NCBI RefSeq assembly: GCF_023734135.1
Contig: NZ_AP025730.1
Location: 4,712,001-4,776,000, forward strand
Length of the DNA stretch: 64,000 nucleotides
Source of the DNA: Sphaerotilus microaerophilus
Lineage (GTDB): Bacteria; Pseudomonadota; Gammaproteobacteria; Burkholderiales; Burkholderiaceae_C
Direction: 5' to 3'
The notes beneath the pieces were generated by a model. The model saw only the letters and a list, made by a program, of their open reading frames with translations, made no database searches and was not told where the DNA came from. Positions within the stretch are counted from its first letter, which is position 1. Every line of letters starts with the position of its first letter. The position numbers and the translations under genes are program-made. Below are positions 41,675-51,430 of this stretch, one piece after another.

Positions 41675-43090
41675 ATGAACCGTCCAGAACGAGAGCGCGC
41701 CCTCGCGGCCGAAGACCGGCGCGCGACCACCGAGACCGCGCCTGGCCTGAGCTGGACCGACGAGGTGGCCACCCTGGCTCCCGACCCCTCGCTGGGCGAC
41801 ACCACCGGCCCCATCACCGAGCCGGCGCCATTGACCATGCCCGGGGAGCTGGGCCCCGAACTCACCGGCCCGCTCGACAGCGAATGGATGCGCCTGCCCA
41901 GCGACGACGAGGCCGAGCGCCGTGCCCTGGCGCGCGCGCCGCTGCCGCTGGGCGATACCGGCCTGGACGCCGTCGATACCCAGCGCCTGCACCCGCCTCC
42001 GGGCCCCCAGGCGCCGCCGGTGAGCAGCAGCGTGATGCCGCTGTCGGGCCAGATCGGCCGCTACACCCTGGAACACCGGCTCGGCTCCGGCGGACTGGGC
42101 ACGGTCTGGTCGGCCTATGACACCGTGCTGGCGCGCCAGGTGGCCATCAAGACGCTGCCGCTGCACATGCCCGCGGCCGAACGCGAGGCGATCGCCGAGC
42201 GCGTGCTCGACGAGGCCCGCGCCGCCGCCCGCCTGAGCCACCCGCACATCGTCACGGTGCACGACGCCGGCATCGCCGGCGAGGGCGCCTACCTGGCGAT
42301 GGAGCTGCTGCGCGGCAAGGACCTGGCCGAGCTGCTGCGCAGCGGCTGGCAGCCCACGCCCGAGCAGGCTGCGCTGATCGTGCGGCGCGTCGCCGACGCG
42401 CTGGGCTACGCGCACAGCAAGGGCGTGATCCACCGCGACATCAAGCCGGCCAACATCTTCATGGTCGGGCGCACCCGCCCGGTGGTGCTGGACTTCGGCA
42501 TCGCCCGGCTGATCCATCAGGATGGCGACAACGGCCCGGCACTGGGCTCGCCCTACTACGCCGCGCCCGAGCAGTTCGACGGGCGCGAGTGCGACCAGCG
42601 CAGCGACGTCTACTCGCTCGGCGTGGTGCTCTACGAGCTGCTGTGCGGCCTGCGGCCCTACCAGGGCAGCCGGCTGCAGGAGATCCGCGCGGCGGTGCGC
42701 GCCGGCAATGCGCCGCCGCCCAGCCAGTACCGGGCGGGCGTCCCCGCGGCGCTGGAAGCCATTGCGATGCGGGCCATCTCCCGCGACCCGGCGCAGCGCC
42801 AGCGCTCGGCCGGTGCGCTGGCGCGCGAGCTGCGCGCCTGGCTGGCCGGCCTGGCCCCCACGGAAACGCCCTCGGGCGCCGCCGAGGCGCCCCGCCCCGT
42901 GCCCCTGCCCAGCACCGGTCTGGGCGGCCTGGGTGCCCTGCCTAGCTACCCCCCTCCTGCGGTGCCGGCGCTGCACGGCCCCGACGACGACGCCCCCAGC
43001 AGCAGCCACCCGCTGCGCAGCCTGATCTGGGCCGTGGCGGGCACGGCCATCGCGGTGCTCGCTGCCTGGCTGCTGTGGAAGGCCCGCTGA
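41675..43090 (+). CDS. Membrane-anchored Hanks-type Ser/Thr protein kinase
   Basis: A 471-aa kinase. An unstructured acidic N-terminus (1-125) precedes a kinase domain (about 128-395). The domain has LGSGGLGTVW, VAIKTLPL (Lys near 157), HRDIKPANIF (about 252), LDFGIARL, SPYYAAPEQFDG and SDVYSLGVVLYELLCG, all residues needed for activity. A Pro-rich linker leads to one C-terminal membrane helix (about 447-467, LIWAVAGTAIAVLAAWLLW), so the kinase faces the cytoplasm with almost nothing outside. It ends 2 bases before ybgC, which suggests co-transcription with tolQRA; its substrates are unknown. Confidence 0.93.
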   Translation: MNRPERERALAAEDRRATTETAPGLSWTDEVATLAPDPSLGDTTGPITEPAPLTMPGELGPELTGPLDSEWMRLPSDDEAERRALARAPLPLGDTGLDAVDTQRLHPPPGPQAPPVSSSVMPLSGQIGRYTLEHRLGSGGLGTVWSAYDTVLARQVAIKTLPLHMPAAEREAIAERVLDEARAAARLSHPHIVTVHDAGIAGEGAYLAMELLRGKDLAELLRSGWQPTPEQAALIVRRVADALGYAHSKGVIHRDIKPANIFMVGRTRPVVLDFGIARLIHQDGDNGPALGSPYYAAPEQFDGRECDQRSDVYSLGVVLYELLCGLRPYQGSRLQEIRAAVRAGNAPPPSQYRAGVPAALEAIAMRAISRDPAQRQRSAGALARELRAWLAGLAPTETPSGAAEAPRPVPLPSTGLGGLGALPSYPPPAVPALHGPDDDAPSSSHPLRSLIWAVAGTAIAVLAAWLLWKAR

Positions 43091-43092
43091 CG

Positions 43093-43503
43093 ATGGGTAC
43101 GGCAGCGACGTACCACTGGCCGGTGCGCATCTACTGGGAGGACACCGACGCTGGCGGCGTGGTCTTCTACGCCAACTACCTGAAGTTCTTCGAGCGCGCC
43201 CGCACCGAGTGGCTGCGCGACCTGGGCTTCTCGCAGCAGGCCATGCGCGACACGGACGCCGCCATCTTCGTCGTCACCGACACGGCGGTGCAGTACCGCC
43301 AGCCGGCGCGGCTCGACGACGAGCTGCGCATCACGGTGCAGCTCGTCGAGGCCGGCCGCGCCAGCCTGGCGCTGCAGCAGCAGGCGCTGCGCGGCGACAC
43401 GCTGCTGGCCGAGGGCCGCATCCGCATCGGCTGCGTCGATGCCGGGAACTTCCGGCCGCGCCGCATCCCCAACGCCATCCTGGAACGGATCAACCCTGCA
43501 TGA
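43093..43503 (+). CDS. ybgC: Tol-Pal-associated acyl-CoA thioesterase
   Basis: A 136-aa hotdog-fold thioesterase. The active-site signature VRIYWEDTDAGGVVFYANYL is present (catalytic Asp, about residue 18), followed by FFERARTEWLRDLGFSQ. It is the first gene of the tol cluster in most proteobacteria and may act on acyl-ACP or short acyl-CoA near the inner membrane. The ATG at 43093 fits the family; the stop overlaps the tolQ ATG (ATGA). Confidence 0.95.
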   Translation: MGTAATYHWPVRIYWEDTDAGGVVFYANYLKFFERARTEWLRDLGFSQQAMRDTDAAIFVVTDTAVQYRQPARLDDELRITVQLVEAGRASLALQQQALRGDTLLAEGRIRIGCVDAGNFRPRRIPNAILERINPA

Positions 43504-44198
43504 ATCAGGACCTCAACATCCTGCACCTCGTCACCCAGGCCAGCCTGGTGGTGCAACTCGTGATGGCCATCCTGCTGATGGTGTCGCTGGCCAGCTGGAC
43601 GGTGATCTTCGGCAAGCTCGTCGGCCTGCGCCGGGTGCGTGGCGACAACGATGAATTCGAGCGCGAGTTCTGGTCCGGCCGGCCGGTGAACGAGCTGTTT
43701 GCGCAAAGCGAGCGGCGCGCCGAGCAGGGCGCGCCGATGGAACGCATCTTCACCGCCGGCATGCGCGAGTTCATGAAGCTGCGCGAACGCCGCGTGGCCG
43801 ACAGCGGTGCGCTGCTCGACGGTGCCCGCCGCGCGATGCGCGCCAGCTTCCAGCGCGAGCTGGACACGGTCGAGTCCAACCTCTCCTTCCTCGCCACGGT
43901 CGGCTCGGTGTCGCCCTACGTCGGCCTGTTCGGCACGGTGTGGGGGATCATGCACGCCTTTTCGGGTCTGTCGAACCTGCAGCAGGTCACGCTGGCCACG
44001 GTCGCCCCGGGCATCGCCGAGGCGCTGGTGGCCACCGCGATCGGCCTGTTTGCCGCCATCCCCGCGGTGATCGCCTACAACCGCTTCGCCCGCGACATCG
44101 ACCGCATCGCGATCCAGTTGGAGACCTTCATGGAGGAGTTCTCCAACATCCTGGCGCGCAACGTCGCCCAGGCGCCCAGCGGCGGCAACGCCCGCTGA
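43500..44198 (+). CDS. tolQ: Tol-Pal proton channel protein TolQ
   Basis: A 232-aa inner-membrane protein of the ExbB/TolQ family, the stator that with TolR uses the proton gradient to drive TolA. Three membrane helices: about 15-40 (VVQLVMAILLMVSLASW), 135-155 (VSPYVGLFGTVWGIMHAF) and 170-190 (EALVATAIGLFAAIPAVIAY). The conserved polar face of helices 2 and 3 is intact. Start overlaps the ybgC stop. Confidence 0.97.
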   Translation: MNQDLNILHLVTQASLVVQLVMAILLMVSLASWTVIFGKLVGLRRVRGDNDEFEREFWSGRPVNELFAQSERRAEQGAPMERIFTAGMREFMKLRERRVADSGALLDGARRAMRASFQRELDTVESNLSFLATVGSVSPYVGLFGTVWGIMHAFSGLSNLQQVTLATVAPGIAEALVATAIGLFAAIPAVIAYNRFARDIDRIAIQLETFMEEFSNILARNVAQAPSGGNAR

Positions 44199-44225
44199 CC
44201 GGTCGCCGCCGCAGGACCACCGCGC

Positions 44226-44690
<465 letters not shown>

Positions 44691-44691
44691 C

Positions 44692-45816
44692 TTGGAACAC
44701 ACGGGCTTGAACACCGGCACGGCCACCATCCTGCACCGCCCCCCGTCGGCCGACGGCCTCGGGCTGGGCAGTGTGCTGTCCCTGGCGGTGCACCTGGGGC
44801 TGGTGGCCGCCCTGGCGGTGAGCGTGAGCTGGCGGCGCCACAGCGTGCAGCCAGTCAGTGCCGAGCTCTGGGCAGCGGTGCCCCAGGTGGCCGCCCCGCC
44901 CGCCCCCGCCGGCACGCCGGCCGAGGCGCCCAGCGTCGCGTCGCCTCCCCTGCCGCCACCGGTGCCAGCTCCCGCCCCCCGCCCAGCCCCTGCTCCGCCC
45001 TCACCCCCGCCCGCACCCACACCGGCACAGCAGGCAGCCGCCCGCGCCGAGGCCGACATCGCCACCGAGCGTGCCCGGCGCCAGCGCGAAGCCGAGGACA
45101 AGCGCCAGGCCGAGCAGGAGCGTGCCGAGAAGGAAGCCAAGCGCGAGCTGGCACGCAAGAAGGCGGCCGAGAAAGCCGAAAGGGCCGAGGCCGAGCGGCT
45201 CGCCGCGCAGAAGCAGGCCGACAAGCTCGCGGCAGACAAGCTGGCCGCCGACAAGAAGGCGGCCGAGAAGAAGACCGCCGAAAAGCTGGAAGCGGAACGC
45301 AAGCTCGCCGATCGCAAGGAAGCCGAGCGGCGTGCCGCGGAAGAGGCCCGGACCGAGAAGGCCCGTGCCGAGCAGGTGGCCCGGCTGCGCGAGGACGCCC
45401 TCAAGCGCATGCAGAACCAGTTGGGTGGCACCGGCGGCGGTGCAGGCAGCAGTGGCAGCGGCAACAGCCCGGCCACCACGGGCAGCACCGCAGCGGGCAC
45501 TGGCGCCCCCGGCTCCACGGGCACCGCTGCCCGCAGCGCCGCCCCGTCGGCCGGCTACGAGGGGCGCATCCGGGCCCGCATCCTGCCCAACATCGTCTAC
45601 ACCGGGCGGGTCAGCCGCTCGATCGTGGCCGATGTGGAGATCCGCGTCGCCAACGACGGCACGATCATCGGCAAGCGCCTGACCAAGTCCAGCGGCGTGC
45701 CCGACTGGGACGAGGCGGTGCTGCGCGCGATCGAGAAGACCGAGATGCTGCCGCGCGACACCGACGGCCGCATCCCGCCGGTCATGACGATCAGCCTGGA
45801 CCCCGGCAGCCGCTGA
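44692..45816 (+). CDS. tolA: Tol-Pal envelope-spanning protein TolA
   Basis: A 374-aa protein. A membrane helix (about 20-43, SVLSLAVHLGLVAALAVSVS) is followed by a Pro-rich segment. Then comes a long Ala/Lys/Glu helix (about 120-240) with many AEK and ADK repeats, a Gly/Ser/Thr linker, and a TonB-like C-terminal domain (about 285-374; YTGRVSRSIVADVEIRV, SSGVPDWDEAVLRAI). The start is a TTG one base after tolR; a TTG at 44707 is an alternative. tolB and pal, which normally follow, are absent; an HD-GYP gene comes next. Confidence 0.93.
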   Translation: MEHTGLNTGTATILHRPPSADGLGLGSVLSLAVHLGLVAALAVSVSWRRHSVQPVSAELWAAVPQVAAPPAPAGTPAEAPSVASPPLPPPVPAPAPRPAPAPPSPPPAPTPAQQAAARAEADIATERARRQREAEDKRQAEQERAEKEAKRELARKKAAEKAERAEAERLAAQKQADKLAADKLAADKKAAEKKTAEKLEAERKLADRKEAERRAAEEARTEKARAEQVARLREDALKRMQNQLGGTGGGAGSSGSGNSPATTGSTAAGTGAPGSTGTAARSAAPSAGYEGRIRARILPNIVYTGRVSRSIVADVEIRVANDGTIIGKRLTKSSGVPDWDEAVLRAIEKTEMLPRDTDGRIPPVMTISLDPGSR

Positions 45817-45827
45817 GGCCGCGTGCC

Positions 45828-45920
45828 CCCCTTTTTGGGGAGGCCCGTCACGCCTGCTTGCAACTCGCGCCCAGCCCGACGGGGGCGAGCGCTCAAGTCG
45901 GCAGAGTCGGTCACCGATAT
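45828..45920 (+). promoter_or_regulatory. Sigma28-like promoter and dispersed motif upstream of the HD-GYP gene
   Basis: CTCAAG (45892-45897), 15 bases, ACCGATAT (45913-45920) resembles the flagellar sigma28 promoter (TAAA-N15-GCCGATAA). Upstream are CCCCTTTTTGGGGA (45828-45841) and GTCACGC (45847-45853), as before the minor pilin operon. The two together suggest motility-linked control. Confidence 0.45.
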
Positions 45921-45975
45921 GGCTTGCAGATGCCTGGTTTCGCCAGGCCCCACCTGCTTCGCCGCATCGCCTGCC

Positions 45976-47358
45976 ATGACCGCCACTGCCAACCTGCTCG
46001 TCGACGTCGACCGCCTGCGCCCCGGCATGTTCATCCAGCTGGACCTGGGCTGGATGGAACACCCCTTCCCGCGCAGCCGCTTCCGCCTGGCCGACGACCA
46101 GCAGATCGACGCGCTGCGCGAGCTGGGCCTGCGCCGCGTGAAGGTGCGCGCCGACCTGAGCGACCCACGCGCCTTCGACGTGCCGGCCGAGGCAGCGACT
46201 GAAGCGCCCCATGCTGCCGATACCACCGATACCGCCGATGCCGCCCACGCGATCGACGCCGCCGCGCCCACGGCAGCGGCCGTGGCGGCCGTCGAGGTGG
46301 CACAGGCAGCGCTCACGCTGGCGGTACGCCCGGCGGCCGATGCGGCCGTGCTGCGGCGCGAACGCCTGCGCGCCCAGCACGAGAGCCTGGCGCGCAGCGA
46401 ACGCCTGCACGCCCAGGCCAGCCGGGCCTGGCAGGGCATCACCCGCGACGTGCTGCAGCACCCCACCCTGGCGCGCGACACCGCCACCGGCCTGGCCTCG
46501 GCGATGGTCACCCAGCTCTGCGAGGACGACAGCACCACCATCCGCATGCTCAGCGAAGCGGCGGGCACCACCAGCTCCCAGCACGCGATCAACGTCACCG
46601 TGCTGTCGCTGATGCTGGCGCGCAGCCTCGGCCTGGACGAGGCCCAGCTGCACAGCGTCGCACTGGGCGCGCTGCTGCACGACATCGGCAAGCTGCTGCT
46701 GCCCGACCACCTGCGCCACCTCGACTCGGACAGCAGCGCGCTGGCCGGGCGCGAACAGCGCGAACACGTGTCGCAGGGCCTGCGCCTGGGCATGTCGATG
46801 GGGCTGGACGCCGCCACCCTGCAGGTGATCGGCCAGCACCACGAGCTGCGCGACGGCAGTGGCCTGCCGCAGGGCCTGCGCGGCGACGAGATCGCCCGGC
46901 CGGCGCGCATCGTCACCCTCGTCAACCTCTACGACCGCCTGTGCAATCCGCGCCACAAGGGCGTGCCGCTGCGCACCCCGCACGAGGCCCAGGCGCTGCT
47001 GTACGCCCAGCGGCGCAACCAGCTCGACACGGAGGTGCTCACCGCCTTCGTCAAGCTGCTGGGCGTCTACCCGCCGGGCTCGGTGGTGCAGCTCAGCGAC
47101 GAGCGCATGGCGATGGTCGTCTCGGTCCACCCGATGCACCCGCTGCGCCCGAGCGTGTTGGTCTACGAGCCGCGCGTCGCCCCGGACGATGCCCTGCTGC
47201 TGCACCTGGTGCAGGAGACCGACCTGAGCGTGCGCCGCAGCCTGCACCCGCAGCACCTGCCGCGCGCGATGCTGGACTACCTGTCGCCGCGCGAGCGCGT
47301 CAGCTACTACTTCGCCCACGGCCTCGAACCGCTGCCGGCGCAACCCGTGGCGGCCTGA
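45976..47358 (+). CDS. HD-GYP domain cyclic-di-GMP phosphodiesterase with DUF3391 domain
   Basis: A 460-aa protein. The N-terminal DUF3391 domain (1-65) reads LLVDVDRLRPGMFIQLDLGW and ends RRVKVRADL. An Ala-rich linker leads to an HD-GYP domain (about 165-385) with LLHDIGKLLLPDHL and QHHELRDGSGLPQGLRGDE. The HD metal ligands are present, but the diagnostic GYP is GLP, a variant that could change substrate preference or activity. A start at 45919 (MACRCLV) is possible, but a sigma28-like promoter sits on it. The GGDEF-EAL gene follows 40 bases later, forming a c-di-GMP module. Confidence 0.87.
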   Translation: MTATANLLVDVDRLRPGMFIQLDLGWMEHPFPRSRFRLADDQQIDALRELGLRRVKVRADLSDPRAFDVPAEAATEAPHAADTTDTADAAHAIDAAAPTAAAVAAVEVAQAALTLAVRPAADAAVLRRERLRAQHESLARSERLHAQASRAWQGITRDVLQHPTLARDTATGLASAMVTQLCEDDSTTIRMLSEAAGTTSSQHAINVTVLSLMLARSLGLDEAQLHSVALGALLHDIGKLLLPDHLRHLDSDSSALAGREQREHVSQGLRLGMSMGLDAATLQVIGQHHELRDGSGLPQGLRGDEIARPARIVTLVNLYDRLCNPRHKGVPLRTPHEAQALLYAQRRNQLDTEVLTAFVKLLGVYPPGSVVQLSDERMAMVVSVHPMHPLRPSVLVYEPRVAPDDALLLHLVQETDLSVRRSLHPQHLPRAMLDYLSPRERVSYYFAHGLEPLPAQPVAA

Positions 47359-47398
47359 CGCCCGCCGCGCGCCCGGCCCGACCCTGGCTACCACGGCC

Positions 47399-49903
47399 AT
47401 GTCCACACCCCTCGTTCTGCAGCCCCTGCTGGACGCCCTGCTGGAGGCCGCCTGCCTGATCGATGGCAGCAGCCTGCGCGTGCTGGCGGCCAACCGCAGC
47501 GCCGCCGAGCTCTGGGGCTGTCCGGTCGGCGAGCTCGTCGGCCTGCCGGTGGAGGACCTGGCCACGACACCGGAAGACCAGCTGTTCTGGATGCAGCTGG
47601 CGAGCTGGCCGCGCAGCGCGCCGCTGCACTCCGACAGCCTGATCGTGCGCGCCGACGGCAGCAGCCGCGACGTGGAGCGCCGCATCAGCACCCTGGCGCT
47701 GCCCGACGGCCGCGAGGGCTGGCTGCTCACGCTGGTCGACCAGACCGAGCGCCGCCGCGCCGAGCACGAGGTGGAGCGGCTGATGGGCGAGCTGGGCGCC
47801 ACGCTGAGTTCCTCGCGCGACGCCATCCTGGTCACCGACCTGGCCGGCCAGGTGCGCTCCTGGAACCCCGCCTTTGCCCGCCTGTGGCAGCTGCCGCGCG
47901 GGCTGGATGCACGCCGCGAGTCCGGCCGCATCGCCCGCACCCTGGCAGCAGCACTGCCCGACGGCCCGGCCTACGCCCGGCGCCTGGTGCAGCAGCAGGC
48001 CCTGCTGCTGCAGGCCCGCCAGGCGCCCTGCCTCGATGACCCGCAAAGCGACCGCGACGCCACCGGACCCCTGGCCACCGACCGGATCGAGCTGAGCGAC
48101 GGGCGCACCCTGGAGCGCCGCCTGCTGCCGCAATACGGCCAGGGCCAGGTGGTCGGCTGGGTGCAAGTCTGGCGCGACCTGACCGCCCAGCTGCTCGACC
48201 AGACCCGGCTGGAGCTGGCCGGCCAGGTGTTCGACTCGATCCTGGACGCCGTGCTGATCACCGACCCGCAGGGCGCGATCCTCAGCGCCAACCCGGCCGC
48301 CGAGCGCCTGTGCGGCCGCTCCGACGCCGCACTGCGGGGCACCCCGCTGGCCGAGCTGCTGGGCGAGGCCGACGGCAGCGCCCTCGCCGCCCACCGGTTC
48401 ATGCTGGGCACGGCCGCGCCGCGCTGGTTTGGCGAGCTGCTGCTGGCCACGCCGCAGGGTGCGGCGCCGGTGCAGGCCACGCTGGTGCGCAGCGGCGGCG
48501 ACGGGCCGAACAGCGCCGGCTGCATCGCCGTGCTGCGCGACCAGCGCGAGCGCAAGGCCGCCGAGCGGCAGATCGCCGAGGCAGCCCACACCGACCCCCT
48601 CACCGGCCTGCCCAACCGCATCGGCCTGATGGAGCAGCTCGCCCTCGCCACGTCCGGCGCCCCGGCCACGGCGGCCACTCCCTGCGCGCTGCTGCTGATC
48701 GGGCTGGACCGCTTCAAGCACGTCAACGACTCGGTGGGCCACCGCCAAGGCGACGAGGTGCTGTGCGAAACCGGCCGGCGCCTCAGCCAGGGCCTGCGCC
48801 TGGGCGACCAGGTGGCCCGGCTCGGCGGCGACCTCTTCGGCGTGCTGCTGCCCGGCAGCGACGCCGGCACTGCCGAGGCGGTCGCGCGCCGCCTGCTGCA
48901 GTCGCTGCGGCAGGACCTCGTCGTTGACGACCTGAGCCTGGCCCTGTCGGCCAGCGTGGGCATCGCGCTGTATCCGCATGACGCCCGCGACGCCGCCGAG
49001 CTGCTCGCCCACGCCGACCGCGCGATGCACCGCGTCAAGGAGGGCCACGGCGGCGACCTGCGCTTCTACCAGCCGCAGATGAACGTCGACCGGCTCGACC
49101 ACATCCGCCTCGACCACGCGATGCGCCGCGGCCTGGCCCAGGGCGACTTCCACCTCGCCTACCAGCCCCAGGTCGACCTGCCCAGCGGCGCGGTGGTCGG
49201 CGTGGAGGCGCTGTGCCGCTGGACCGACCCCGACCTGGGCGCCATTTCACCCACCCGCTTCATCCCGGTGGCCGAGGACACCGGCTTCATCACCGAGCTG
49301 GGCAACTGGGTGCTGGACGAGGCGGTCGCGCAGGCCGCACGCTGGCGGGCCGCGGGCCACCCGCTGCCGGTGTCGGTGAACGTGTCGAGCCTGCAGTTCC
49401 AGCAGCCGGCCTTCGTCCACCGCGTGGCCCGCGTGCTGCAGGACAGCCGCCTGCCGCCCGAGCTGCTCGAACTGGAGCTGACCGAAAGCATCCTGGTCGG
49501 CGACATCGACGCCGTGCTGCTGCAGCTGCGCGCCCTGGCCGCGCTGGGTGTGCGCCTGGCGATCGACGACTTCGGCACCGGCTACTCCAGCCTGGGCTAC
49601 CTCAAGCGCCTGCCGATCCACCGGCTCAAGATCGACCGCAGCTTCATCCAGCGCCTGCCCGAGGACGCCAGCGACGCGGCCATCACCCGCACCATCGTCG
49701 AGCTGGGCCGCGCCCTGCACCTGCGCGTGATCGCCGAGGGCGTCGAGACCGAGGCCCAGCGCGAACACCTCGCCAGCCTGGGCTGCGACGAGTTCCAGGG
49801 CTGGCTCTACGCCCCGGCCCTGCCCGTTGCGGCGCTGCAGGAGCGCCTGGGCTGGGCCCCGGCGGCACCGGGCGCCCCGGCTTGGGCGACACTGGCGGCA
49901 TGA
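47399..49903 (+). CDS. PAS-GGDEF-EAL protein, probable c-di-GMP phosphodiesterase
   Basis: An 834-aa cytoplasmic signalling protein with no membrane segments. Three PAS-like domains occur (about 10-125, 128-260, 275-390), one with LAANRSAAELWG and one with ILSANPAAERLCGRS. The GGDEF domain (about 395-560) starts HTDPLTGLPNRIGLM but has RLGGDLFGVLLP instead of GGDEF, so cyclase activity is unlikely. The EAL domain (about 570-815) is intact: EALCRW, VNVSSLQF, ELELTESIL, AIDDFGTGYSSLGYLK, KIDRSFI, IAEGVETE, FQGWLYAPALP. Predicted output is c-di-GMP breakdown. Its stop overlaps the next ATG. Confidence 0.92.
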   Translation: MSTPLVLQPLLDALLEAACLIDGSSLRVLAANRSAAELWGCPVGELVGLPVEDLATTPEDQLFWMQLASWPRSAPLHSDSLIVRADGSSRDVERRISTLALPDGREGWLLTLVDQTERRRAEHEVERLMGELGATLSSSRDAILVTDLAGQVRSWNPAFARLWQLPRGLDARRESGRIARTLAAALPDGPAYARRLVQQQALLLQARQAPCLDDPQSDRDATGPLATDRIELSDGRTLERRLLPQYGQGQVVGWVQVWRDLTAQLLDQTRLELAGQVFDSILDAVLITDPQGAILSANPAAERLCGRSDAALRGTPLAELLGEADGSALAAHRFMLGTAAPRWFGELLLATPQGAAPVQATLVRSGGDGPNSAGCIAVLRDQRERKAAERQIAEAAHTDPLTGLPNRIGLMEQLALATSGAPATAATPCALLLIGLDRFKHVNDSVGHRQGDEVLCETGRRLSQGLRLGDQVARLGGDLFGVLLPGSDAGTAEAVARRLLQSLRQDLVVDDLSLALSASVGIALYPHDARDAAELLAHADRAMHRVKEGHGGDLRFYQPQMNVDRLDHIRLDHAMRRGLAQGDFHLAYQPQVDLPSGAVVGVEALCRWTDPDLGAISPTRFIPVAEDTGFITELGNWVLDEAVAQAARWRAAGHPLPVSVNVSSLQFQQPAFVHRVARVLQDSRLPPELLELELTESILVGDIDAVLLQLRALAALGVRLAIDDFGTGYSSLGYLKRLPIHRLKIDRSFIQRLPEDASDAAITRTIVELGRALHLRVIAEGVETEAQREHLASLGCDEFQGWLYAPALPVAALQERLGWAPAAPGAPAWATLAA

Positions 49904-50220
49904 GCCAGCCCGACCCGACCTCCCCGTCAGCACCGATCGTCGTCACCCACCGCCCCGAAGCCGCGCGCTTCGAGGTCGAGACCGACGGCCACCTCAGCAT
50001 CGCCACCTACCAGCTCGACGCCGAGCGCCGCCGCGTGGTGTTCGACCACACCGGCGTGCCCGCCGTACTGCAGGGCCGCGGCATTGCTGCCGAGCTGGTG
50101 CGCAGCGCGCTGGCCTGGGCCGAGGCCGAGCGCCTGCAGGTGGTGCCGCGCTGCTCCTACGTGGCGGTGTACATGCGCCGCCACCCGGAAACCCACCCGC
50201 TGCTCGAACCGCGCGGCTGA
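49900..50220 (+). CDS. GNAT-related small N-acetyltransferase (YjdJ type)
   Basis: A 106-aa protein of the short GNAT-related group (Gcn5-like, DUF-type; YjdJ). Seen: the beta-rich ARFEVETDGHLSIATYQL, the hairpin RRRVVFDHTGVPAVLQGRGIA with a Q/RxxGxx/G-like acetyl-CoA loop, and VVPRCSYVAVYMRRHPE at the end. Such proteins are small single-domain acetyltransferases of unknown substrate. The ATG overlaps the GGDEF-EAL stop (ATGA). Confidence 0.85.
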   Translation: MSQPDPTSPSAPIVVTHRPEAARFEVETDGHLSIATYQLDAERRRVVFDHTGVPAVLQGRGIAAELVRSALAWAEAERLQVVPRCSYVAVYMRRHPETHPLLEPRG

Positions 50221-50247
50221 ACGGCCCGAGCCGCGCAGCGGCCGGCC

Positions 50248-51363
50248 TCAATCGCGCAGGTCGATCACCTTCACCTTGACCTTGCGCTCCCGCTCATTGC
50301 GCAGGACGGTCAGCTCGACGCTGTTGTTCACGCCCGCCTTCTCCAGCTCGCTGACGAAGGTGGAGAGCGTCTCCACCGGCCGGCCATTGACGCCAACGAT
50401 CACGTCGCCCAGCTCGCCCGTGCGGCGGTTGTAGGGCTGCAGCCCGGCGGCGGCAGCCGGTGTGCCGCGGCCCACCTCGGCCAGCACCACGCCGCTCACG
50501 CCGGCACGCGCCACCAGGTCCGGGCGCACCGGCGTCACGCCGATGCCCGGTAGCGGCGCGCGGCCCTTGCTGATCAGCGCCGGCACCACGCGGTTGACCA
50601 GGTCGGCGGGGATCGCGAAGCCAATGCCCGAGGAGCTGCCGCTGGCCGAGCGGATCGCCGAGTTCACGCCGATCAGCCGCCCGGCGCTGTCCATCAGCGG
50701 GCCGCCCGAGTTGCCGGGATTGATGGCGGCGTCGGTCTGGATCACGCCAACGACTTCGCGGAAGTTGGCGGTCGGCAGCTCCCGGTCCAGCGCGCTGACC
50801 AGCCCCTTGGTGAGCGTGCGCTGCAGGCCGAAGGGGTTGCCGATGGCGTAGACCGACTGGCCGATCTTCAGGTCGCGCGAGCTGCCCAGCGGGATGGGCC
50901 GCAGCTCGCGCGGCGGCTTGACCAAGCGGATCACCGCCAGGTCGTACTCCGGCGCCACGCCCACCGGCTCGGCGGCGATCGGCTTGCCCGCGTCGAGCTG
51001 CACGAACACCCGGCGCGCACCCTGCACGACGTGGAAGTTGGTGACGATGTGGCCCTGCGTGTCCCAGACGAAGCCGCTGCCCGCGCCCTGGCTGACCTCG
51101 GCCCCACCGAAGAGGTTGCGCTGCTCGCTCTCCGTGGTGATGTAGGCCACCGACGGCGCGGCCTGCTCGAACAGGTTGATCACCGCCTGCTCGTCGCCCA
51201 GCAGCGCGCCGCGCGGGCTGACGCTGCGCGGCGCCGCATCGCGCGGCTCACGGGCGGTCGAGATGCCGGACAGCAGCAGGCCGGAGGCAGCGACCAGGGA
51301 GGCCACCGCGGTGAACAGCAGGCCGGCGCGGCGGGCAAGGGGAGAAAGAGGCGCAAGGGTCAT
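50248..51363 (-). CDS. HtrA/DegS-like periplasmic serine protease
   Basis: A 371-aa trypsin-like protease with one PDZ domain. An N-terminal hydrophobic segment (about 13-34) is an uncleaved anchor or signal. The catalytic triad is complete: His111 (TNFHVVQG), Asp141 (EYDLAV), Ser219 (NPGNSGGPL). PDZ: about 275-365, with GVVLAEVGRGTPAAAAGL. One PDZ and the anchor resemble DegS, which starts the sigma-E response, but there is no evidence for that role here. Family members also degrade misfolded envelope proteins. Convergent with the GNAT-like gene; upstream lies a flavoprotein gene on the same strand. Confidence 0.93.
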   Translation of the reverse strand: MTLAPLSPLARRAGLLFTAVASLVAASGLLLSGISTAREPRDAAPRSVSPRGALLGDEQAVINLFEQAAPSVAYITTESEQRNLFGGAEVSQGAGSGFVWDTQGHIVTNFHVVQGARRVFVQLDAGKPIAAEPVGVAPEYDLAVIRLVKPPRELRPIPLGSSRDLKIGQSVYAIGNPFGLQRTLTKGLVSALDRELPTANFREVVGVIQTDAAINPGNSGGPLMDSAGRLIGVNSAIRSASGSSSGIGFAIPADLVNRVVPALISKGRAPLPGIGVTPVRPDLVARAGVSGVVLAEVGRGTPAAAAGLQPYNRRTGELGDVIVGVNGRPVETLSTFVSELEKAGVNNSVELTVLRNERERKVKVKVIDLRD

Positions 51364-51430
51364 GGCAAGCGGGGTGCTGGGGCGAGGTGGACGGGCAATG
51401 AGACGGGAAATGAGGGTCGGCAGGCGAGCT

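Noticed and set aside
45030..45400. DNA repeats in tolA
   Set aside because: The repeated AAG/GCC codons encode the normal Ala/Lys/Glu helix of TolA and are not a CRISPR or tandem mobile repeat.
45841..45860. Sigma54 promoter in GTCACGCCTGCTTGCAA
   Set aside because: The GG is missing and the spacing to TTGC is one base off the -24/-12 rule; the sigma28-like box downstream fits better.
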